Shown: positions 21,752 through 33,521 of the stretch, piece by piece
How positions within the stretch are numbered: position 1 is the stretch's first letter
Layout of the letters: every line of letters begins with the position of its first letter
Origin: Schizophyllum amplum
Lineage: Eukaryota; Basidiomycota; Agaricomycetes; Agaricales; Schizophyllaceae
Length of the DNA: 37,856 nucleotides
Direction of reading: 5' to 3'
NCBI GenBank assembly: GCA_007026445.1
Contig: VDMD01000190.1
Span: 1-37,856, forward strand
Notes under the pieces: generated by a model
Told to the model about the DNA's origin: nothing
The model's input: the letters and a program-made list of their open reading frames with translations, nothing else
The model's database searches: none
Position numbers and translations under genes: made by a program

Positions 21752-22005
21752 ATGAAATTGTAGCGACATCTAGCGTAACAAAGCTGCGTTGACCGTCTGT
21801 TGCAGACGCGCAGATGGAAAGCCAGTTCTCTTGAACGGTCAGATTTATGACTATCGGCTTGTGATAAGAACACACACCGGGTAGCTTAGAGTAGAAAAAG
21901 TCAGTACAAATCTGGGGAATTGATATGCACTGCAGAGCTATCATCGGATAGGCCAAGAGCGCAAGTACTTAACTTAGAACTTGAAGTACTGTTGACTACG
22001 GGTCG

Positions 22006-22084
22006 TTAGGGCGCAGGTTCGAATCCTGTCCGCACTTCCGTCAGGTCTTGCAACCTAAGGCGCAGGTTCGAGTCCTGCTGGCTT
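22006..22084 (+). repeat. Two tRNA-Ser-like 3'-end relics
   Basis: AGGGCGCAGGTTCGAATCCT near 22008-22027 copies the variable-arm end and T arm of the tRNA-Ser gene, but in inverted orientation. A second copy, GGCGCAGGTTCGAGTCCTGC with TGGC after it, lies at about 22059-22082. Neither has a D or anticodon arm, so they are not tRNA genes. Both keep B-box-like cores (GGTTCGAATCC at 22016-22026, GGTTCGAGTCC at 22065-22075). Confidence 0.75.
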
Positions 22085-22274
22085 GCGGTTGAGTCTGTGG
22101 ATGAGGTCAAATTTGGAACGCATCCGTCCGAAAGGCCAACGCACCGCAAGAGTCGCCCACTTCTGAGCACTTCGGTCATGCTCCCACAGAAGATCAGTAT
22201 TAAAATATATTGTTGCGACCAAAATGCATTACTGAATGAACTACTGCAGTCCCGATGCGTCGCGTTCGCGGATC

Positions 22275-24393
22275 CTATCGTGACTCACGTGTGGTGTTCC
22301 ACTCCTTCAGCCACTCAGTCACGAAGATGACCATCTCTCCGTGTATTTGTTGGATCTCCACAGGCTCCTCCCAGATGTTGAGGTAGCCGTATTCGTCGTA
22401 ATGGTGTACCGCATCTGCCACGCGAGGTCAGCACATTCACCAGAAGGGTCGAGTGAATCAACAGCGTACTCGGTATCAACTTGAACGGCTGCGAAATCGT
22501 GTCTTCGCGGTCGTTGGCGTCTTCCGAGTGAGGTGTGTCCGGTCGCCAAGGATCCACTGAGCGACGCGTCAGTCCCTCGACCGTCGTATCATTTGCCACA
22601 AAAGCTCACCCTCGCCATCAATGATAGCCAGCCTATCCATCGCAATGTCGAAGTCGCCCAACACATTCACGGCGGTCACGTTCGGCATGCTGGGCACAGT
22701 AAAGTGCTTGCCGGGAGGGAAGGCCTGCGCACAGATCTTAGCCTCGTGCTCGAGAGTGATGAGCTTAGACAGGATGCGCGGGTGCGCTGGGTCGGGTGGG
22801 GCGGTCTGCCCAGGCGTCAGAAGGGTATAAGGTTGTATCCTGTGAGTACGCACGGTGAAGTAGCCCCACTGCGTGCAGACCTGGAAAAGCCAGAGTCTCC
22901 AATCCTGGTCAAGGTCGGTAGCGATGTATTGCGAGTCGTCATATGTGCCGAAGCACTATCCAGGTGTCAGGGGCGTTGCCAAACGCACAACAGAGGAAGG
23001 AAAAGCATACCTCGTCAACGGTCATCGGATCTGTGCAGCGTGAGACGACGTTCTACAAGAAAATCAGCTACCTCGTCCAATTTTACGACTGCATATATGC
23101 GCACCTCCCGGATGTACTTCGCATAATTCAACAAGGAAAAATCCAGCGTCAACCCGTCGCCCACATCAAACATCCTCCTCTCATCACCGTACTCCAGCGC
23201 AGACAGGGCCCCAATGGGCGGCTTTGACAACGCGTCGCAGAAGTTGTCGAACGCGTTGCTCCCGAACTTCGGATCCCAGCACTTCGCCTGCCAGTACCCA
23301 AGGGGCGATGACAGTACAGACGCAAAGTCGTCGTCGTGCTCAAGACCTGCGAGACCGAACAGGGCTTTCAACGCGCGCGCGGGAAGGCCGCCGTGTGCGA
23401 GGATAGCGTCGACAGTCTGGATGGAGCTTTCCAAGTGGCGAGAGCAGTCCTCAGGCGCGGCACGCCGGATGACCTCCATGTATTGCCAGTTGGTGATGTC
23501 CGCGTGGGTGACCGCTATGAAGGGTCAATGATTGCATTAACCGAGAGCTGGGGGGCACAAACCACTGGACGCGATGGCTCCGAACACGAGGTCGGGGTAC
23601 AACACGCGCATGTGTGCTGCACGCGCGCCTGCGTATGAGCCCTGCGCTTTGTCAGGAGTGAACAAGGTGGTATGTATGTGAGACGGAACGCACGCCGTAG
23701 TAGATCCAGGGTGTTCCGGGGGCGGTGAGGTCTTCGTCGATGCCCTCGAACTTGACGTTCGCCATGAAGCGTGCGCTGTCGGCCGCACTCTGCTCATTGG
23801 TCAAGAATCGGAGGGAGTCCGTGGTCAGGTTCTGGACGGGCTGCGTCTCCCCTTGCGCATGTCAATACCATCAATATGGGCCAGGCAATGGTGTACACAC
23901 CATAGTACCGGTGTTCCAAGACCACGCCTACGCCGCCCGTGGCACGCGTCAGGATCTCGACTATTCCCGTGTCAAGGAACGGTATCCTGCCCTACAGTTT
24001 TCAGATGAGCGATAAAGCATCAAATAGCACGCATACACGCACTTCGCCGCTGGTCTCCCCTCCGTCCAGTACAATGACCGGCGCATTCGTCCCAGGCAAG
24101 TAATGCCTCTTGTTCACCCAGTACCGCTGCCCGAACGTGTCTCCTGTTTCATTGTTGAAGTGGTCCAGAGGTTGCTCGAACCACTGAGCCGGGAACTCCT
24201 CATACTTCTGGGTGAGCGGCTGCTGCTGGCCGTATAGGGACGCGTCCTGAGCTGACTTCCAGCGCGCTGCTTGCGCGTCCAACTTGATCAGATTAACGCC
24301 TTGAGGACCGAGAGCGCTTATGAGCCCAGCATTGTGCGCTGCAGATACGCCGCAGAAGACAGTCAGAAAGAGCAAGCTGAGAGGGACGACCAT
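22275..24393 (-). CDS. Secreted serine peptidase of family S28 (copy B)
   Basis: Tandem paralogue of copy A with the same family role. Exons (minus): 24393-24043, 23991-23901, 23851-23694, 23641-23563, 23514-23105, 23052-23011, 22955-22854, 22805-22610, 22556-22470, 22414-22275; 551 residues. Signal peptide MVVPLSLLFLTVFCGVSA. Same blocks as copy A (WFEQPLDHFNNETGDTFGQR, VLDGGETSGE, VVLEHRYYG, NLTTDSLRFLTNEQSAAD). Nucleophile Ser202 in YGGSYAGA, Asp478 in VDPWRPD, His near 509 in AVHHYDEYG. Exons 2, 3, 4, 5 and the last two are identical in length to copy A, which proves common descent. Copy B has an extra 48-base intron (22806-22853) inside the region that is one exon in A; it is in frame and stop-free. 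The frame is open further upstream (extra ATGs), but the start at 24393 gives the best signal peptide. The promoter has only 165 bp before the next gene. Confidence 0.95.
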
Positions 24394-24558
24394 AACGAGG
24401 TGTCGGTCTCGGTCAAGCGGGCAAGCGTGACGACGCGCCATGTCACCCCACCGAATGTCACAGTGCATTGCCGCGGACTCACAAACGTCGACGATTCCTA
24501 TAAGTGCATAGAGAAAATACATAACAATAAGCATCATACATACTCTCGACGGAGTGGC

Positions 24559-26948
24559 TCATGCTGGACATAACTTGCCCGCCACCTCCTCTACCAGACT
24601 CCTGACGTCTTTCTTCGCAATACCGTCCTCTCCGCACCCACCCTTCTCCAGCTTGCCCAAGAGGATGCTCTTCGCCTGCAGCACTTCCAGCATCGGAAGC
24701 ACCTGATCCTCATAGAACGGTGACAACCTCAACAGGAACGCCAGACACGCCGTCAACCGATGCACTGTCACAAACACGTCAATACCCGGTTACACCCCCA
24801 ATCGAACGAGATACTCACCGACGTCCTCCGAAGCGCGCTCCTTATCCAGCGCCTCAATTACCGCGCTCACCATCTCGATTTCCCAGTCCTCGTCTTCTCC
24901 ATCCGCGTACCCACCCCCGCCCGAGCGCACGCTCTCCACGCGCACCTTCTGCAGAGCCGCTGCCGCGTTGAACGCCACACTCGCGGCTGCTGTGCGCACC
25001 CCGGCGTGATCGTGCAGCAACGCAGGCACCAGCACGCCGGTGAGCTCCGTCCTCGCTGCGCCGCTCAGCAGGGTCCGCGCGAGCGTCGCGTGTGCGAACG
25101 AGTTAGCCAGAAGACGCAAAACGGTGAGCAGTAGGCTTCGCGCCGACGTATCGCGGTGATGCGCACGGAGGAGGATGGTGATGGGATTAGGCGCGCCCGA
25201 GGCAATGCCGCTAGCACACCATGCACCCGCGGCGGGGTCCAGCACGACCAAGCGCCAGAGGTCCGCGAGCGGGAAGAGCGCTTGGGCTGGCAGAGCAGAT
25301 GCGAGCGCATGCGTAGCTGACGTCCAGGCTCCCAAAGCGGCGGGTTGAGCGGCAGGTTTTCCCGTTGCTGATGGGGCGTCGGCAGCGGGATAGCGCTGCT
25401 TCAGATACGCAAGCATTGTGCCGAGGGCCTGTGTTGCTTGGTCCAGGGACGCAGGGGCGTCAGCAGGCCAGGGCGTTGCCTTGATATTTGACGAGAGTTT
25501 GTTGAACACGGTGTCAAGGGCGGGCACTTGTGTAAACAGGATTGGGTTGAGAGACAAGGCTTGAACGGCGGGAGCGTCTAGCTTTGTGTGCGGGTGTGCT
25601 GCGTATTCCGTCAGTAACTTGAGCACAAAGGCGTCTGGCAAAACATACGAGGGTAAGCTTGGTATAACAGCAGGTCAACCTCTGACCGGATCGCCGCCGC
25701 GTCCGCACCCTTCACTTCGCTGATCTGCAGCAGACTCGTCAGTACGCATGCACCATCTTTCCAGACAAACCTCCTCACCTTCTTCCCATCCAAAAAGAAC
25801 AAAAACGTCGGCGTCGCGCGTATCCCGTACTCCGCTGCCAACGCGTTCCCCTGCCCCACCCGTATATCAATCGACGTGAACGCCGCGCCGCGTCCACTCA
25901 TGCCCCGCCCTCACCCCCTTTCTCCTCCGCCAGCCGCTCGAACACCGGCGCGATCATTCGGCACGGCCCACACTGCTGGTCTGTGAAGTCCGCCACCACC
26001 GCCCGGTGCGTACGCAGCAAGTTGTGAAAGGAGGCAGGGTTCGTGCAGGGGTGCAACGGCGCGGTGAGGGTCTCGGTTGCGTGGAGTGGGTGTCCTGCTT
26101 GAGCGGAGGGCCCTTGTCCGCCGGCCGCCTGCGCCGCGACGGCTTGAAGTACGGATGCAGCGAGGGCAGGGTTGGACGCGAGGGTCTGCGGAGGGGGCGG
26201 GGGCAGGTGCGGCGGGAGCACCAGGGACGGGCCGGCGGTACATGTTGTCGATCGTGGGACCGAAGGGCAGCGCCGAAGGGGGTCGACAAGAAATCGCTTG
26301 GGAGATCTATGGGTAAGATCGTCAGTTTTCACTCTGCAGTAGAAAGGAGCTATATCACACACCTTTGATATGTTCAGGTATTGCGCCTCCAGTGAGAAAG
26401 CCAATGACATCGTTGGTAAACGAGTTGCAGTTGAAGTCTAGCATGGAGTGCGTTGAGCGACAGCGGTGCACCTCCCCTTGACCGGAGCATACCTAATAGA
26501 TGGTACTGCGTTCAGTCAGCACTTCCGCGTTGATGAATGAGCTCGACTTGAACACACCTTGTCCGCGGTATAGTGCTGCTTCATCTCCTGTAGATATTCA
26601 TCGAAAGTGTCCTCATCTATCGCCGTCTCCCCGATGTCGATGACCTGCAGCGGTGTGCCATGCTACGAGCGGACGTGAGCGAGAGTTCAAACAGGTATCG
26701 GAAACGTCAGGCGTACATGAGATCGGCCTGGCGCAGTTATTCCTATGCCCTGGCCATAGAATATTTCCTTGCCGAATACCACGACGGAGGTATGCCTTCA
26801 CCCAAGCAGAGAATCAGCAGTGGGTGGAAGAATAGATGTGAAGCACGCACCAGATCCCGTCTATCTGCCGTCCTGTTAGTTGTAGGGAGAGCTGCTTCGC
26901 CAGTCCGTTGCTGAGGTCATAGACGTAGAGCTGCACGGGAGACGTCAT
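24559..26948 (-). CDS. PPPDE peptidase - thioredoxin - PUL domain fusion protein
   Basis: Exons (minus): 26948-26851, 26795-26717, 26662-26558, 26505-26493 (13 bases), 26437-26363, 26306-26242, 26185-25779, 25724-25649, 25598-24819, 24764-24559; about 634 residues. Residues 1-130 form a PPPDE (DeSI-like) thiol peptidase: His34 in [10 protein letters not shown], then FYGQGI, and Cys102 in [10 protein letters not shown]. The thioredoxin-like domain has [20 protein letters not shown] with a CGPC active site, and [13 protein letters not shown]. The last half is a PUL domain ([30 protein letters not shown], ending [15 protein letters not shown]); PUL domains bind Cdc48/p97 in Doa1/PLAA. Family knowledge suggests removal of SUMO or ubiquitin at Cdc48; this is inference. 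One base appears lost in a G run at 25903-25917. At 26186-26241 either a 56-base intron is removed, as modelled, or two homopolymer errors hide a conserved [10 protein letters not shown] segment. Confidence 0.92.
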
Positions 26949-27411
26949 GTCGCCAGTATGTGCTTGCACTTGTTCAAGAGTCGAGGGGAGTATGTAATTG
27001 GGGAAGATGGAATGATATTAGAGATCCTAGCAGTACGCGTCGTATATAAGTACAAGAAAGCAGTGGAACAAGATGGAAGTCCAGAGAAAGCATTGCGCGG
27101 CGCCGGCGGACGCGTCATTGTTCGCGATCACGTGCACGGTGCCATTGTACTCCCATTTGGGGCAACGACCGTCGACGCGTCGCCGGAAGACCCGTGTATA
27201 TTCAAGTTTGAATCGAGCTCGATGGTACACAAGGGAGCTTCCATATCAGCATTACAGACGACAGATGGTATCAACGGTAAGAGAGAGCGGTAGAGAGCTA
27301 AGGTGCAAGATACATGTCGTACGCGTCAAAGCAATTTGGCGTCGTATATAAAAAGCCAGCAAGAAAGCGGATCGGAATGGTCACAACAGAGAAGCAGATA
27401 CGCGCAAAAAG
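26949..27411. other. Promoter region of the PPPDE fusion gene
   Basis: 463 bp between the PPPDE gene start and the stop of the transcription factor upstream. It contains GATCACGTGCAC near 27128. Plus-strand open frames here cross both neighbours' flanks and show no domain. No gene is supported. Confidence 0.4.
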
Positions 27412-30400
27412 TCAAAGATACGCCATGAAGATACTGCCATCGAGAATAAGATTCGGGTTCAGCGCCCCGTGTTCCAAATTGAACGTCTCGTCCTCAAGGA
27501 CACGCGTCGACGAGGGAACGAACGGCGTCGGCGCCGGGCGTGCAATGCCGGTGTACCGCTCATCCACCGAGACGCCGTTGCTGTGAAAGTTGTACGGGTC
27601 CGGCATCCACGTGTCCTCGTCCCGTGCTCCTCGCTGTCGCCCTGCTAGCGGCTGTTGGTGCTCGATGGGGACCATTTCCGCCGGGTTGTAAGATATGGGG
27701 GTCAATAGAGTCTCTGCAAAGCGACCGAGTTCCCCGTGTGCGCCCGCGAATGCAGCCAGAGGAGGGGCGTAGTAGTGCGAATACGATAGGTTCGTATGCA
27801 CAGGCTAACATTCATGGCAGAAGCATGGCGCGTCTGGTGGCACCGCTTCAGCACTTTGTCGAGGATAGGCTACAAATGAAGTCAACATCTCGGGCGCTGG
27901 AGAGGAAATGAACATTAACTTACCAGCGTTCGTCCGCTGAATGGTAAAATCTTGGACGCCGCGATGGAAGAGGATGGTGACGCGTTCCAAAATTCGCAGG
28001 GCGTGTGGGACCAGTGTAGATGTAGGTACGCGGTGGTATGAAAGCCTGCAAAGTCATCTGGAAAAGATACGGGTTTAAATACGACTTGGCAATGACAACC
28101 TCACAGGACATACCGCCCGCACTGAATGCATTGAACCAGAAGAACAAGAATCGGACGCTGACTTCTCGCTCGTGCTCATAGAGCTGTTCAATCGTCTCGA
28201 TGAGGGAAGCGGCAGCCAAATACGTGGCGATGACAGACGGTGCCCCACTGGTGAGTCAAAGTGAAGTGCGCCCGCATCGCTTGACATCGTGTCGGAGAAT
28301 GAACGACGGTGAAGTTGAAGGATTGCTAGCGGGAGTCGTTCAATAAAGTTGTAGGCAAAGGTGGCAGGAATCGCACCGATATCACGGGCGGAGAGGACCA
28401 AGGCGCGCTGCATTTTGAGAGATCGTGGCGACTCTGTGTTGCAATGGAGCAGCAGAGCCGGTATTTCCATACAGCGAACACGTTTATCCAGCTCCAGGAT
28501 CATTGCGTAGTTCGCTGGATCCTTGCCGATCATGCAGTCGAGGATGGGGCACAAACATTGTTGCAAGAAGGTATTCTTCCACTGGTGGTCTGCGAATATC
28601 CGGTGTCAGTGTTACGTAGATGAGGAAACCGAGGGGGTACGTACAAACCATCTCGCCCGTCGGCGCGTATGCTCCCGACACTGCGTAGGACGGCGGCTTT
28701 ATGGTGACGTGCTGGAGGCATATCGACGGCGGGCGCCCCAGCGTCAGACTCTGCCAGAGAAAATTAAGCTAAACGCGACCGCCTGCACGAGTTACGCCAC
28801 CCTGCACTCGTGGCGCACGCACCATCCGATAGTCCAAATTGAGCAGTTCCCAGAAGATGTTCCTTCGCCGTTCGTTTTCCTCCGGTATGAGCTTGGAACC
28901 TGAAGTCTCGCGATCTGTTCGGGTGCGGGCACGGCGTTAGTGTCTGCTCGCCTCCGTGGCTGAATAGCGTGCACTCACGCAAGCCGAGCTGTCGTCGGAG
29001 ACATCACAGTGACGAAGGGTAAAGCCGAACAGATAGCGGGAAGAAAGAGTCAGCCGCGGGCCGAACAGGACAAAAAATGAATAAACACACCCCTTGTACT
29101 AGCTTCGCCACGAAGCCCAGCAAGTTCCACGCGTAGCCCAATGCTTTGCGGTTGTCCGAAAAAATGAGATGGTACCATATCATGAAGAACTTGGAATGAT
29201 CAGACGAGTTCCCGTCTTGAATACCGAAAGTCATGCTCACCAAAGCGTGAACGGTGTCAAAATCCGGCTCCTCCATTAGGGGGATCTCGCATACGCTTGC
29301 ACGCGCCATGTGATGATACGACTCAGCAGACCTGCAGAATGTCAGCCTGAGCGCATGAGTGCATACTGAACAGGCGCTCACAGATAGCCTAGGGGCCTGG
29401 TTAGGTCCACAAGCGACCCAATAGATAGCACCATGAGCAGAAGCGCGAGCCTCCGCGGACTCAGCTCCTGGATCGGCGTGGTGTAACAGTACTGCAGCAG
29501 GTTGGGTAAGAAGGTCTCGGACGCGTCCAAGCTATACCTGCGCGTGTGATGGATTATAAGTCATATCCGCGGACAACTCAATGGTGGACTTACTGCCAGA
29601 GCGCATTGCGTCGCGCCTCCTCGCATATGGCTTCCGCTTCTGGGCGCGGCGGAAGCGCCTGGCGAATCCGTTTCCGCACTGACATGTCGACTGCCCAAGG
29701 GAAGGGGAACGTTGAGCTGAGCTGCAGGATAGCCGGTGGCACCTGCGGAATGCCCTTCTCGTCGAGCAGCGGCGTGGTATCCTGGTAGATATATGTCCTC
29801 AGCGAACTAGAGCTTATAGATTAGAGAGAATACTTACGTCTTTGCAATGAGGAACGCAGGGCTCCAGAGGCGAGGTGATGCTCATGGAAGAGACCGACGC
29901 CCGCAGGCTTTCCTCCTTCGTTGGCTGACTCGACGCAGAGGACGTGGTCGCAGCGCCAGTGGGACTGCTAGGGGCGTTACCTGCTGCGACGTGAAATTCC
30001 TGCGTCGTCTTGATGAGCAGGAGGTCGGGAGCGAGTAAAGGGTCTTCATGATTATAGCCTTGCACCGCCTGCTCGAGTACGCGCACGCGCTCAGATAACT
30101 GCTGTATCTTCGTATGTAGCTGCTCGGTGTTGGCAAGGATGAAGCGGCTGCCCCGTCCACTGGTCAGGCTCCCTGAGAGGTGGCGCGCATCAGGACATGA
30201 CTCTGAATAGTACTATGGCGACTCACCTTCAGGGCAGATTTCTGCGCAGCCTCGCTTGCAGCAAGACTGTAACGATGCTCAGTCCGTGAACGTCACTCAG
30301 AGCAACATGGCATACTTGGCACGGAAACTCGCGATCGCACTGTTGAGATGATTGTCAAGGACAAGACGCGATCAACGATGTCCTTGACTCTTACCCTCAG

Positions 30401-30698
30401 CTTCAATCTGGTGTCCTCGAACTTCAGCTACTATATGAACCCATGTGCAAGCCTCGACCACTAACCTGCGACACTCCTTACACGAGAGCTTTCTCTTGTC
30501 GTCTTTCTGCTGCATTTTCTGCGTGTCTTGCGCCGATGTCGACGTCTCCGGTTGTGTGTCGAGCGCCTCCGACCATCCAAGAGGCATCCTCGGGTCGTAG
30601 TCTCTTCGCGGGTCTTCGTGCATATTTCTCTGTCTTTTCAATGGGCGTTCTGGCGACGAAGGTGGCGGAAGCATGGAACCTAGGGCGTCGGTCAACAT
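27412..30698 (-). CDS. Zn2Cys6 transcription factor with fungal-specific middle domain
   Basis: DNA-binding regulator of the Gal4 type. Exons traced (minus): 30698-30466, 30407-30395 (13 bases), 30339-30316, 30266-30227, 30172-29838, 29781-29594, 29537-29382, 29331-29091, 28988-28979 (10 bases), 28914-28823, 28750-28645, 28589 onwards to about 28240. The binuclear cluster is spread over four exons: Cys73, 76, 83, 89, 92 and 101, spacing C-x2-C-x6-C-x5-C-x2-C-x8-C. A coiled coil follows (TKIQQLSERVRVLEQAV). The fungal-specific domain is plain: WNLLGFVAKLVQGLGLHRE, PEENERRRNIFWELLNLDYR, LTLGRPPSICL. The last exon (from about 27805 to 27412) ends LEHGALNPNLILDGSIFMAY. Between 28300 and 27800 coding blocks are visible (SVIATYLAAASLIETIEQL, VTILFHRGVQDFTIQRTN, PILDKVLKRC), but their splicing is not settled and frame breaks near 28240 and 28050 are likely. 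Target genes are unknown. Confidence 0.9.
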
Positions 30699-33483
30699 GG
30701 AGCGGACAAGCTCGCCGGCGTCTTCGCGGCGGGGCGTGCCGTCCGGTATAGGTACAGACCATATATGCCTTCGGTAGACATCTGATCACCCAATCGAACC
30801 TAACGGCGCAGGCGAAACGCGCAGGATCGGAGGGACTGCGCCTATACTTTGCCTCTCCAGGATCTGCTGTAACTGAATCGCTTCTCCGCCGACAGTTGGA
30901 CTCCGCCCATACCTGGGAAGCACCGTTCTCGGGAATCAAGAGGAACGGCGTTTCTCTCGCAAGAGCACGGATTCCGCGGGAGGTGTGTTTCCTCCCTCTT
31001 ATGCTCGTTCCTGGTCGTCCTGTTCCGTGATTATGGGAGCCGACATATACAAGCAAACGGCAGACAGATCACTGCCGATTCCAGATTATTGACTGGCTTG
31101 TGACTAGCAATGTAGCCCCGGGTGGCAGCCGAGCCTTTCGGATCGAAGGTAAACCAGTACTCGACGTAATGGGACTGGCTCGCGCGAACAGGACCCGCTA
31201 CTACCGGTCTTTATCGGCCACATTCAGCAGACGACTGGTCTCAGCAGCGGTACGCAAACCACGGGAGTCGTTGAGCTGATCATTCAGGTGATCCAAATGA
31301 TAGCTTGTGCCAACGCAACTCTGTCCCAGAGCTCCCTTACATAACTTTGTTCATTATAATATTTCCTGTCCCTTCTTCCTCCCTTTTCTCCGACGTCCAA
31401 GTACATCCATCCTCTCCCACACTGGCTTGCTGTTGTTTGTAAGTACTGCCTCCGGTTTGCCCGACGCCGGAAATAACTATCAATCACTGGGAATCAACAG
31501 GGCATTGGCACGGCGTGGCCGTCCTTCCTCATCCCTACACGTCCCTATGCAACCCTCGCAGGTCCGGTCATTGCGGGTCAGGGCGACGACATGTTCTCCT
31601 TGTATGGAGCCCACCTTGTCCGGTCTGACCGGGCTCGTGCCCGCTCCGTTCGCGATGGACGTGTGAAAGAGGGCGACATAAATGGTCACGCACGCCCATG
31701 TCGTCGAATTAAGTTCAACATGCAGGTGGTACGCGCGACTGACTTGCAAAGTCTGTAGGCGAGAGTCGCCTTGGTGTAGTTCCGGTAATCTTCAGAGGAA
31801 TGTCGAGTTGGGTAGCTGCTATCTGCTAACAGCGGTGCACGAAATATGACGGGACTTACTCTTCCAGCCTGCCTGCCCCATAACGCTCATGATAGACCGC
31901 CGCACGTAAGCGTATGCTGAATAGGATGCCGTTGACTCGCATGACCTGTTCATGGACGTTTGCAGAAGCCGTCAGTATGAACAGCGGTATGTACTTACAG
32001 GGTGCACGGACACTGGCATGACGACTGCCGTAGGGGCCATATCTGCTACTATCAAAACAAACTTCATGAGTGCAGGACGTATACACGCGCAGCATCAATG
32101 TCCCCTGATACTGCTCTTCGACTGCTGCTGTTGAGCGGCGGCAAGGCGAGGTTTGGAAGTTGAACATGGTTCACATGATCTCGGCAATCACCGTCCTACA
32201 TGTGACATGGACCTACAAGTTCAAACGTTCAGGATCGACCGAAACTTACTACTCACCAATTCTTTCCATGCCAGCCTCTGCCGGACAGTTGCGCTGAATA
32301 ACCGCTAAATTGGTATGCCTGTGGCATTATAGTCGTTCATGCATCCATGCCAAGGGGCCAAGGGCTGGTACCAGTAGATATATAATACTTAGTAAGTTCA
32401 ATGGAGAGTCGGAGACGCAACAAGATGGGACGTCGCGCGGGAAGCAGGGCGACTAAGAACGAGCAAATTTGTGATGTTATGTAGTGAGAGATATGGTGGT
32501 AGTCCGGTGCGCTCCTACGAGGGATTGCCGGGACAAAGAATAGATTCAAGTGCAGTTCATCAAGGTTCTTCCCGTCGTCTCCCGCCCTGGGCGGACGATC
32601 CCAAGACACTCCCGTCGTTCTGTCGTAACGCCCAGAGACCATCGAGATGGTTCTACGCGCAGCTGTCGGAGAGGAAGGCGGGCTTGCCCAGCCAGCATCC
32701 GAATCGATGCGATGATCGCCACTCGTCGAGCCCACCACCACGCGATGAAGACGCGATTCTCTATACAACGATCGCATGGCCTTACGTTACCCTAGCACGC
32801 ACAGTTGAGGGAGGCGGGGCATGCAGGTTGAGACGAACTATGCCACCCTTCGGATATGTGACGCAGCTGTGGCGCGTACAGGAGCAGGGCAAGGGTTATA
32901 GCAAGGGACCAGGCGGGGACAGGCACACCATAGGCGCACATCGAGCTAGCCTCTCGCTAAACGCAATCCTCGTCTAGCTAGGGTCCGCAGACCAGGCGAG
33001 AGGGCAAGAGATCAGGCGATGCACGTAGCGCGAGGCGGACGTGACGAGACAGCAGCAGCGAAGGGAAAGACGCCGTATCTCCATCGCGCAAGCGCGCCGC
33101 GCGCCACAGCGGCATTCCGTTTCTATCCGTGGAAGCGCACGCGGAGGCCGCTCGTCGCACGTGTAGGTGAGCGCCAGTGTATATATACTCCACCGCGAGA
33201 CCGCCATAACGAGCGGCGCGAGCCCCACAGATCATAGATGCCGTCTGCGTCCGGCCCCGCTTCCCCAGGACCTTGCAAGCGTTCCCCTCAAGCGCGTCGT
33301 GTCGTGACGCGTCGCTGCTCGCTCCCGGAACACTCTGGTCCTGCGGAATGCTACTGAAGGTGATCTTCGAATCTTCTCGTGGGGTCACTGAAGTTCTGGC
33401 CTGCCCGCCACCCGCTCTACCGTCAACGGCACTGGTCCGGTCCAGCGTCTACGGTCCTGACCTGCTCTTGGTCTGCTCCAGGT

Positions 33484-33521
33484 CCACGATTCTGGTCCGC
33501 TCCAGTCCACGATTCTGGTCC
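33484..33521. repeat. 23-bp tandem repeat
   Basis: CCACGATTCTGGTCC is present at 33484-33498 and again at 33507-33521. The neighbourhood (33425-33530) is full of GGTCC/CTCCAG variants, so the array is an old, diverged minisatellite. Confidence 0.75.

Noticed and set aside
22006..22084. Functional tRNA on the plus strand
   Set aside because: Only the T arm and a few flanking bases are present; D arm, anticodon arm and a pairing acceptor stem are missing.
25599..25648. Frame break near 25650 in the PPPDE fusion
   Set aside because: A 50-base intron (GTATGT...CGCAG) with a CTGAC branch site restores the frame.
32978..33388. 136-codon minus-strand open frame in the gene desert
   Set aside because: High GC alone gives long open frames here; no conserved motif or splice pattern.
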